The notes beneath the pieces are model-generated. The model saw only the letters and a program-made list of their open reading frames with translations. It had not been told where the DNA came from and made no database searches. From JARKQH01 sp964631605 (GTDB taxonomy: Bacteria; Verrucomicrobiota; Verrucomicrobiia; Limisphaerales; UBA8199): DNA of 5,071 bases. The position numbers were made by a program, and so were the translations under genes. Positions 1 through 5,071 of the stretch are shown here, piece by piece (position 1 is the first letter of the stretch; every line of letters starts with the position of its first letter). The DNA lies in the NCBI GenBank assembly GCA_964631605.1, contig CAZVYG010000147.1, forward strand, positions 1-5,071, read 5' to 3'.

Positions 1-1178
1 CAAAACAGCACCTCGGTCCCGGGCACCGGCACAAACTTCATCCCCAGGCTGTTCTCGTAGGGGGCAGACTGCACCGGGTAATTCCTCTGCGCCACCAGCC
101 GAACCGGGTCGGCCGGTACCGGAGTCGGAAGCCTGGCTGGCGCCTGTTTGGGCGCCCGGCGCGGGATGGCAGGCGAGTCCGTGTGCGCGCCGGCGTCCGC
201 GGCAAGAGCTTCGACAAACTCGCGGCAGCTCGCAAACCGGCCCTGCCGTCTCTTGGCCATCGCCCGCCGCAGCGCCGTCCACGCGGCTTCCGGCAATTCT
301 GCAATTCGCGCCGGCTGCTCGTGCAGCACCGCCGCGCGCAAAACGCTCACCTCATGGCTGTCGAAGGGCAGCCGCCCCGCCAGCAGCTCATAGGTCATCA
401 CGCCGAACGCGTATTGGTCGGTCGCCGCATCCTGCAACTGCCCGCGCCACTGCTCCGGCGCCATGTACGGCGGCGTGCCGGCGGTCCCATACTGGCTCCC
501 GCTTACCCGAGACAGGCTGGTGTGAATCTGCGCTGCCAGCCCAAAGTCCAGCACCTTGACCACCCCGTCGGGCCGCACCATCACGTTTGACGGTTTGATG
601 TCCCGGTGGATGATCTTCTGCCCGTGCGAAAAATCCAGGGCCGCGGCCACCTGCCGCAGGATGGGGAGCAGGCCGGCCAGGGGGACCCGCCCCCCCTGCC
701 TCCTGCGCCACCGCCGCAAGTCCAGCCCCTCGACGCACTCCAAGATCAGGTAGTAATCCCCGCTCTCCGGGTCCCGCTCGAGGGTCCTGACCGCGGCAAT
801 ATTCTGGTGAATCAGCCGCGAGACCAGTTGAAAATTCTCGCGCACTTCCTCCATCTCGGCCGTGTACCAGGACAGCTCGGGCGGCAGCGCCTTGACTGCC
901 ACCTGGATGCCGCCCACTTCATCCTTGCACCGGTAAACCACCCCCATCCCGCCCCGGCCCAACTCCTCCAGCACGCGATAGCGCCCCAAAATCCGCGCGT
1001 GCTCCCGGAACCGGCGATGAGTCGCGTCCGCGGATGCCGTGGACGAAGCCTCCCGCGCGTTCGCCACCGGGCCACCCTCCGCAGCAAGCTCCTCTCCCCC
1101 GCCGGTGAGGGCCTCGCCGCACTGGGGACAGACGGCAGCGGCGTCTGGCGCCGGCGCTCCGCACTCTGGACAATTCAT
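1..1178 (-). CDS. Zinc-ribbon Ser/Thr protein kinase fused to the start of a SUMF1/FGE-like domain (C-terminus beyond window)
   Basis: The protein starts at the ATG at 1178-1176 and reads open for 392 codons to the window edge. Residues 3-20 form a short zinc ribbon (C3-x2-C6 and C17-x2-C20). The kinase domain spans about 67-326: glycine loop G74-R-G-G-M-G79, ATP-binding Lys K96 in VAVK, catalytic loop H191-R-D-I-K-P-S-N198, metal-binding D211-F-G213 and A240-P-E242. It is therefore an RD-type Hanks kinase expected to phosphorylate Ser/Thr. The alpha-C glutamate is ambiguous: E114 is followed by N115 where simple alignment to the histidine at 124 would put the Glu. A Pro/Ala-rich linker follows, and then residues 376-392 (NSLGMKFVPVPGTEVLF), which match the usual opening of SUMF1/FGE-sulfatase domains in such kinases. 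No membrane segment is visible, so a cytosolic location is likely for the part seen. The substrate and the activity of the second domain are unknown. No good Shine-Dalgarno precedes the start, but the zinc ribbon begins immediately after it, which supports this start. Confidence 0.93.
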   Translation of the reverse strand, partial: MNCPECGAPAPDAAAVCPQCGEALTGGGEELAAEGGPVANAREASSTASADATHRRFREHARILGRYRVLEELGRGGMGVVYRCKDEVGGIQVAVKALPPELSWYTAEMEEVRENFQLVSRLIHQNIAAVRTLERDPESGDYYLILECVEGLDLRRWRRRQGGRVPLAGLLPILRQVAAALDFSHGQKIIHRDIKPSNVMVRPDGVVKVLDFGLAAQIHTSLSRVSGSQYGTAGTPPYMAPEQWRGQLQDAATDQYAFGVMTYELLAGRLPFDSHEVSVLRAAVLHEQPARIAELPEAAWTALRRAMAKRRQGRFASCREFVEALAADAGAHTDSPAIPRRAPKQAPARLPTPVPADPVRLVAQRNYPVQSAPYENSLGMKFVPVPGTEVLF

Positions 1179-1407
1179 GGCCTACTACCCGGACGAATTT
1201 TGAAGCGCGGACGCCCGCGCGTCAAGCCCAAAGCCCGCCCGCCCGGCCTGCGGTGTCAGGCCCGGCGCCGTTGGCTTTGGGGTGGGGCGCTGGTCGCGGC
1301 GTCATCAATTTTTATGACATTCGCTGGAGTGCGAACCGTGGTAGGTTGGCATCAACGCCGGGCGACCTTTGTCGAGGGGCGGCGTGTTGCGGCTTGGATT
1401 CGAGCTT
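1179..1407. promoter_or_regulatory. Divergent intergenic region with AT island and short inverted repeats
   Basis: These 229 bases separate the leftward kinase gene from the rightward lipoprotein-prepilin pair, so promoters for both directions should lie here. The only AT-rich island is at about 1301-1321. It contains an inverted repeat GTCAT (1301-1305) / ATGAC (1314-1318), followed directly by TTCGC (1320-1324) / GCGAA (1331-1335) and GTTG (1345-1348) / CAAC (1353-1356). A perfect five-base stem GACGC/GCGTC at 1210-1223 lies in the presumed kinase leader. No convincing -35/-10 pair was found on either strand; the CATAAA-like stretch on the minus strand inside the island lacks a good -35 partner. 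Short arms like these can arise by chance, so the operator reading is speculative. Confidence 0.3.
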
Positions 1408-1776
1408 ATGATGACACTGGGTTTGACTTTCGGAAGGAGTCTGCGGCGGTTGCCGGGGCGGGGCGGTGCGCGCGTGTGGGTTCTGGCCTGCGGGCTGGCC
1501 CTGGCCTCGTCGGGTTGCGGAAAGAAGAGTGAGCCGGGCGGTGCCGCGCCGCCGGCCCCCGCCACGCAGGCGGTGAGCGCGGCGGCGGCGCCGGCCGCGC
1601 AGCCCGATCTGGACGCCATCACGCGGCAACTGCGCCGCTGGATCGTCCGCAATCAACGGCCGCCCAGGGACTTCGAGGATTTCGCGGCCACGGCGAACTT
1701 CCCGATTCCGCCTCCGCCCGAGGGGAAGAAATACGCCATCAACAGCCAGATGCATGTGGTGCTGGTGAACCGCTAG
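1408..1776 (+). CDS. Small putative lipoprotein, function unknown
   Basis: A protein of about 122 residues if it starts at the ATG at 1408. The N-terminal part is basic (several Arg), followed by a hydrophobic stretch VWVLACGLALA and then S-S-G-C at residues 34-37, which resembles a signal peptidase II lipobox although the -3 residue is Ser rather than the usual Leu. The mature part has a Pro/Ala-rich spacer of about 30 residues and then a compact segment containing LRRWIVRN, DFEDFAATA and a C-terminal GKKYAINSQMHVVLVNR, which I associate with small proteins of Verrucomicrobia encoded near prepilin-like genes. The start is uncertain: another ATG is at 1411, the frame is open back to a TTG at 1369, and a TTG at 1450 is preceded by GGAAGGAG (1432-1439) with 10-base spacing and would give a shorter, more typical lipoprotein signal. 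The prepilin gene follows after 30 bases, suggesting one operon. No function can be assigned. Confidence 0.75.
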   Translation: MMTLGLTFGRSLRRLPGRGGARVWVLACGLALASSGCGKKSEPGGAAPPAPATQAVSAAAAPAAQPDLDAITRQLRRWIVRNQRPPRDFEDFAATANFPIPPPPEGKKYAINSQMHVVLVNR

Positions 1777-1806
1777 AGACGGAGACCGTTCCAAAACCAC
1801 CGCGTT

Positions 1807-2766
1807 ATGATTCTTTGCCAAGCATCCCAAGGGCGCCCGGCCGCTTTGGCGGCGTCGAGGTTCAAACTGTCGGCGCCGGCTCGAGGCGGGTTCACGTTGA
1901 TCGAGCTGCTGGTGGTCATCGCCATCATTGCGATTTTGGCGGCGCTGCTGTTGCCGGCGCTGGCCGGCGCGAAGGCCAAGGCGATGCGCATCCAGTGCAC
2001 CTCGCAACTCAAGCAGCTTGGCACCGGGTTCAACCTGTTTGTGACCGACCACAACGACATGTATCCGCCGGCCGGCCTCCATTTTGCCAACGGGCAGATG
2101 GGCTGGGACAGTTTCATCCATCGTTACATTGGCGGCAACGCGCCCGAAGAGGACCTCACCATTGGGGTGGTGGATGTCGAGTTCTCGCCCAAGATCGAAA
2201 AATGTCCGGCCGACCGGCAGCCGAAGGTGAGCTGGATCGGCAACCCGCCGTGGTTCGGCGTGCGGTCTTATGCGATGAACAGTGTCGGGCCGCGGTGGTC
2301 CACGGATTACCAGGTGCCCACCGTCCGCCAGAGTTACCCCCTGCCGCCGATCACGCGCGGCGTGGGCATTTACTGGTATGACAACGCCGTCCCGGGGCCG
2401 GACTGGGAGGCGCGGGGCTACAAAACCTCGGTGGTGCGTGATTTTGCCGGGACGATCCTCATGGTCGAGGAGCCCACCGGCCAGCAGTGTGTGGGCAACG
2501 AATGGACGTGCGTGTCGTTGGGACCGCAGATTTCCCACGGCGGCGCGCAGGGCTGCCTCTATCAAATTGACACCGCCGCCCAGCCGCAGGACCCGCGGTC
2601 CTCGGCCGGGCTGAACCAGGGCGCCGCGCTGTATAAACTGCACGGCAGCCGGTTCAATTACCTCTTCCACGACAACCACGTCGAGACCCTCCGCATCGAG
2701 CGAACGGTCGGCGCCGGCCGGCTGGACAATCCGCTGGGGATGTGGACGATCCTGCCCGGGGATTGA
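1807..2766 (+). CDS. Prepilin-type N-terminal cleavage/methylation protein with H-x9-D C-terminal motif (type II secretion/type IV pilus pseudopilin-like)
   Basis: A protein of 319 residues. Residues 1-28 are a basic leader ending in R26-G-G28, followed by F29-T-L-I-E33, so prepilin peptidase should cut after G28 and methylate F29; E33 is the conserved Glu at mature position 5. A hydrophobic helix follows (about 34-52). Next come the family-typical segment with C64 and QLKQLG, then a D-H-N-D-M-Y-P-P stretch and a K-C133-P-A-D element also common in these proteins. Near the C-terminus, H279 is followed after nine residues by D289-N290, the position of the 'prepilin-type processing-associated H-x9-DG' signature, here with Asn in place of Gly. 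In Verrucomicrobia and Planctomycetes such proteins occur in very many copies per genome; they are exported and assumed to join pilus- or secretion-like assemblies, but individual roles are unknown. The ribosome site before the ATG is weak (GGAG about 20 bases upstream). Probably co-transcribed with the small lipoprotein gene. Confidence 0.92.
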   Translation: MILCQASQGRPAALAASRFKLSAPARGGFTLIELLVVIAIIAILAALLLPALAGAKAKAMRIQCTSQLKQLGTGFNLFVTDHNDMYPPAGLHFANGQMGWDSFIHRYIGGNAPEEDLTIGVVDVEFSPKIEKCPADRQPKVSWIGNPPWFGVRSYAMNSVGPRWSTDYQVPTVRQSYPLPPITRGVGIYWYDNAVPGPDWEARGYKTSVVRDFAGTILMVEEPTGQQCVGNEWTCVSLGPQISHGGAQGCLYQIDTAAQPQDPRSSAGLNQGAALYKLHGSRFNYLFHDNHVETLRIERTVGAGRLDNPLGMWTILPGD

Positions 2767-2812
2767 ATTTGGGGGCCATTACCAGGACTACAACCGGCGG
2801 ACGGGCCGGCGG

Positions 2813-3415
2813 GTGCGGTGCTACGTGCCGACGCACAGCCTGTTGAACTACGCGCATTGGCGCATCGTCAGCCCCGAATCCAGCCTGGCCCGGTTGAACG
2901 GCTGCGACGGCTACATCGCCCAGGTCTGGACCGGCACCTCCCGAACCCCGAACCTCTACCGCGGCCAATTGAAGGAGCGGACGTTTGAAACCGCGTTCCT
3001 CGAGTACGGCGTGATGCAGAACCTGGTCCGCGCCACCGGCCGCACCGTCTGGTACCTGAACGATCCGGTCGAGGACAACCCGAATTATGATTGGGAGGAT
3101 TACCGGCTCAATTGGGAGTCCACCCTGGTGGCGTCGCTGTTCCAGCCCGAGGTTTGGCAGTATGAAGTGGCGCCGTGGCCGGAGCGCGTGTTCGCCGGGC
3201 GATATCCCCGCAAGGCCAAAGCCAGCGAGCGGCAGTCCATCCCCCCGGCCTACGCCACCGAGCTCCAGACCGTGATGAACGCGCTCAACGACCTCAAGAG
3301 CATCAGGCTGGGCGGGGAGCTTTGCCCCGATTACCAGTTCGCCAAAGACGAGAACCTGCTGCGAATTCGCTTCGCCAACCAGGCGACCGCGCGCGAGCTG
3401 GACATCGCCTTTTGA
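2813..3415 (+). CDS. Glycosidase-like protein fragment, probably 5'-truncated remnant
   Basis: Starting at the first possible in-frame initiator (GTG 2813) this gives 200 residues, with no Shine-Dalgarno in front. Protein-like sequence in the same frame continues upstream to about 2765, right at the prepilin stop codon (FGGHYQDYNRRTGRR), so the natural N-terminus is probably missing. Segments such as L-N-Y-A-H-W (11-16), G-Y-I-A-Q-V-W-T-G-T (33-42), K-E-R-T-F-E-T-A-F-L-E-Y (54-65), W-Y-L-N-D-P-V-E-D-N-P (80-90) and Y-E-V-A-P-W-P-E-R-V-F (117-127) recall the interior of large, uncharacterised Verrucomicrobia/Planctomycetes proteins that look like TIM-barrel glycosidases; this is from memory and not verified. 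There is no signal peptide. The last 40 residues or so do not look like the rest of that family to me, so an internal deletion near residue 160 is possible. Whether the fragment is expressed or folds is unknown; a pseudogene is as likely as a working small gene. Confidence 0.6.
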   Translation: MRCYVPTHSLLNYAHWRIVSPESSLARLNGCDGYIAQVWTGTSRTPNLYRGQLKERTFETAFLEYGVMQNLVRATGRTVWYLNDPVEDNPNYDWEDYRLNWESTLVASLFQPEVWQYEVAPWPERVFAGRYPRKAKASERQSIPPAYATELQTVMNALNDLKSIRLGGELCPDYQFAKDENLLRIRFANQATARELDIAF

Positions 3416-3448
3416 GCCCGCCCGGGCCGGCCCGGGGCGGCGGTTTGC
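3416..3448. terminator. GC-rich palindrome between convergent genes, possible bidirectional terminator
   Basis: The 33 bases between the two convergent stop codons contain a perfect 16-base palindrome (CCCGGGCCGGCCCGGG, 3421-3436), which with its flanks can form a longer imperfect GC stem. The place fits a shared terminator, but there is no run of T after the stem on either strand (only TTT on the plus side), so a classical intrinsic terminator is not proven. Confidence 0.35.
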
Positions 3449-4843
3449 TCAAGGGGTGGCCACGGTTTCGACCAATTGAGACCGCGCGGGCTGGAGGGTG
3501 GCGCGATGACGCTGCACCGCCTGGGTGATCCGCTCCAGCACCTCGGGATGTTCGGCAGCGCGATCGAATCGTTCGCCTACATCCTCCCCGAGATGAAACA
3601 ACAGCGGCGGGTTGTGGGTCTCCGGCTTATCCGGCCCGTAGCCGCTGCGGGTGATGAAATGCGCCTTCCATTCTCCCTGGCGCGCCGCAAAGAGCTCATC
3701 GCCGCGGTAATAAAAAAACGCGTCGCGCTCGACCCGGCCTTTGCCCAGCAACAAGGGCGAAATATCCACCCCGTCGAGCGTGACCGGCGGCAGCGGCGCG
3801 CCGGCCAGTCGGGCGAAGGTGGGCAGCACATCCAAAGTGGCGGCCACCTCGCGTTGAACCACGCCGGCGGGGATTCGGCCCGGCCACCAGAAGATGCCCG
3901 GCACGCGCATGCCGCCTTCCCAGGTGGAACCTTTGCCTTCACGCAACGGGCCGGCGCTGCCCCCATGATGGTTGAAGATCAGCCAGGGGCCGTTGTCGCT
4001 GCTGAAGACCACCAGCGTCCGTTTGGCCAGTCCCTGGGCCCGGACGGCGTCCAACACCTGGCCCACGCTCCAGTCCAGTTCCTCGATGACGTCGCCATAA
4101 AAACCCGCCGGGCTTTTGCCCCGGAACTCCGCGGAGGCAAACAACGGCACATGGGGAAAAGTGTGGGCAAAATACAGGAAGAAGGGCCCGCGCTTGTGGG
4201 CGCGGATGAAGCGCACGGCTTCCTCGGTGTACCGGCGCGTGAGGAGCCGTTGATCCGGCCGGGGTTCGATGATGTTGGTGCCCCGAATCAGCGGCGTGCG
4301 CCAGTAATCGGGGTTCTCGGCAAAGAACTTCTCCCGCCCCTTGGGGGCGTCGGGCGCGGGCTGCATGTCGTTCGAGTAGGGCATGCCGAAATACTCGTCG
4401 AACCCGTGGTGGGGCGGGAGGTGCTCGGGGAGATGGCCCAGGTGCCACTTGCCCACCATGCCGGTGGCGTAACCGCGTTGTTTCAGCACCTCGGCCAGGG
4501 TGCTCTCCTCGCGCGGCAGGCCCCCGGCGGCGTTGTTGCGAAGCACCCGGAACTGCGAATGGCACATGCCATTGCGGATGGGGTAGCGCCCGGTCAGCAG
4601 GGCGGCGCGGCTGGGGGTGCAGACCTCCGCCGCCGAGTAAAATTGGGTGAAACGCATCCCCTCGGCGGCCATCCGGTCCAAATGAGGCGTGCGGATCATC
4701 GGATGCCCATAACAGCCCAGGTCCCCATACCCCAAATCATCGGCGTAAATCACGATGAAGTTGGGACGGGTCTCGGCGGCCACGCCGGCAACGACCGCCA
4801 TCATCCCAGCAACCAAAGCCCAGGCAAGACGAAGGTATGACAT
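3449..4843 (-). CDS. Secreted formylglycine-dependent sulfatase (arylsulfatase family, type I)
   Basis: A complete protein of 464 residues, normal length for the family, hydrolysing sulfate esters. A signal peptide covers about 1-23 (R5, hydrophobic core 6-21, A-x-A cleavage region near V21-A-A23), so it acts in the periplasm or outside. The core begins at R-P-N-F-I-V-I-Y with metal ligands D35-D36. The active-site motif is C75-T-P-S-R79, in which Cys75 should be converted to formylglycine. Further expected active-site residues are K132 and H134 in GKWHLG, H231 in HTFPHVP, D283-N284 in SSDNGP and K304 in REGKGSTWEGG. The C-terminal subdomain ends with short degenerate helices, which looks complete. 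The substrate cannot be told from sequence; polysaccharide sulfate such as that of algal or animal glycans is typical for Verrucomicrobia. Ribosome site is weak (AGGTTGG upstream). It faces the plus-strand fragment and is transcribed alone within this window. Maturation would need a formylglycine-generating enzyme or anaerobic maturase. Confidence 0.96.
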   Translation of the reverse strand: MSYLRLAWALVAGMMAVVAGVAAETRPNFIVIYADDLGYGDLGCYGHPMIRTPHLDRMAAEGMRFTQFYSAAEVCTPSRAALLTGRYPIRNGMCHSQFRVLRNNAAGGLPREESTLAEVLKQRGYATGMVGKWHLGHLPEHLPPHHGFDEYFGMPYSNDMQPAPDAPKGREKFFAENPDYWRTPLIRGTNIIEPRPDQRLLTRRYTEEAVRFIRAHKRGPFFLYFAHTFPHVPLFASAEFRGKSPAGFYGDVIEELDWSVGQVLDAVRAQGLAKRTLVVFSSDNGPWLIFNHHGGSAGPLREGKGSTWEGGMRVPGIFWWPGRIPAGVVQREVAATLDVLPTFARLAGAPLPPVTLDGVDISPLLLGKGRVERDAFFYYRGDELFAARQGEWKAHFITRSGYGPDKPETHNPPLLFHLGEDVGERFDRAAEHPEVLERITQAVQRHRATLQPARSQLVETVATP

Positions 4844-5071
4844 GAGGCCAACCTAAACCGCGCCCATGGATGGCGCAGCAAAAAACAACACGCTCGTCCA
4901 CCACGCCCCGGACCGCCGCACGGCAACCCATGCCGGCAGGGTCGGCCGATCCGGCCGGGGTCCGATCGCGGCTGAACCCGATGGCCGCGACGCTGCCCGC
5001 GCGTTGTTGCGTTGTTCCCGAAACATTAGCGAGCCGCACGAAAGATCACTTTAAGGTGAGATTTTGCTTGT
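4844..5071. promoter_or_regulatory. Upstream region of the sulfatase gene; no gene seen
   Basis: No convincing coding sequence is visible in these 228 bases. The sulfatase promoter should be here on the minus strand. The right end (about 5019-5071) is much more AT-rich than the rest and contains, on the minus strand, a TAATGT hexamer near 5025-5030 that could be a -10 element, but no good -35 lies 16-18 bases upstream. A run of six T on the minus strand (4879-4884) lies nearer to the gene. A tandem repeat at 5001-5016 is described separately. Promoter assignment is therefore tentative. Confidence 0.3.
5001..5016. repeat. Two tandem copies of GCGTTGTT
   Basis: GCGTTGTT occurs twice back to back in the region upstream of the sulfatase. 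On the minus strand it reads AACAACGC twice. Direct repeats in a promoter region can be activator sites, but a single short pair could also be replication slippage or chance. Confidence 0.5.

Noticed and set aside
606..1532. Plus-strand open frame of 308 codons across the kinase start and intergenic region
   Set aside because: It is antisense to conserved kinase motifs and runs through the intergenic region into the lipoprotein gene in another frame; low-complexity composition.
1815..2614. Alternative-frame plus-strand open frames within the prepilin gene (1815-2381 and 2282-2614)
   Set aside because: Shadows of the prepilin gene without recognisable features. The second shares a frame with the downstream fragment but is cut off by a stop at 2612-2614, so it is not its missing 5' part.
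1312..2679. Minus-strand open frame of 455 codons opposite the lipoprotein and prepilin genes
   Set aside because: The translation is Arg/Gly/Pro/His-rich and featureless, while the plus strand shows clear prepilin motifs.
3476..4840. Long plus-strand open frame of 454 codons antisense to the sulfatase
   Set aside because: It mirrors the sulfatase almost exactly, its translation has no recognisable domain, and long antisense frames are expected in GC-rich genes. The minus strand has a full set of sulfatase motifs.
4866..5054. Short plus-strand open frame of 62 codons upstream of the sulfatase, and a 100-codon minus-strand frame at 4737-5039
   Set aside because: Neither has a ribosome site or protein-like composition; the minus-strand one overlaps the sulfatase start in another frame.
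1..5071. tRNA, rRNA, CRISPR array, insertion sequence or attachment site
   Set aside because: No cloverleaf-like segment, regular spaced repeat, transposase-like protein or long terminal inverted repeat was seen on reading the window.

Overview
The window is GC-rich and carries five protein-coding units. It looks like a chromosomal accessory region of a Verrucomicrobia-type bacterium, or a relative in the Planctomycetes-Verrucomicrobia-Chlamydiae group. Three things point that way: a prepilin-like protein with the FTLIELLVVIAIIAILAALLLPAL-type N-terminus and an H-x9-D processing-associated C-terminus, a Ser/Thr kinase joined to the start of a SUMF1/FGE-like domain, and an exported formylglycine sulfatase. 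This assignment rests on remembered family signatures, not on a search.

Layout from left to right. Positions 1-1178 (minus) hold a eukaryotic-like Ser/Thr protein kinase with an N-terminal zinc ribbon; its reading frame is still open at the window edge, just after entering what looks like a SUMF1/FGE-sulfatase domain. Positions 1179-1407 form a divergent intergenic region with the only clear AT-rich island on the left side and several short inverted repeats. Positions 1408-1776 (plus) encode a small putative lipoprotein. Positions 1807-2766 (plus) encode a type II secretion/type IV pilus-like prepilin, 30 bases downstream and probably co-transcribed. Positions 2813-3415 (plus) encode a fragment that resembles the internal part of a large glycosidase-like protein; its coding character appears to begin before its first possible start codon, so it is probably a truncated remnant. 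A short palindromic convergent junction follows. Positions 3449-4843 (minus) encode a complete secreted sulfatase with the C-x-P-S-R formylglycine motif. Positions 4844-5071 are noncoding as far as can be seen and should hold the sulfatase promoter.

Taken together, the region has the flavour of sulfated-polysaccharide processing: a secreted sulfatase, a glycosidase-like remnant, surface/secretion components and a regulatory kinase. The functional link is inference from proximity. No RNA genes, CRISPR arrays, insertion sequences or attachment sites were recognised. None of the plus- or minus-strand genes has a strong canonical ribosome binding site at its preferred start, apart from a possible one inside the small lipoprotein gene.
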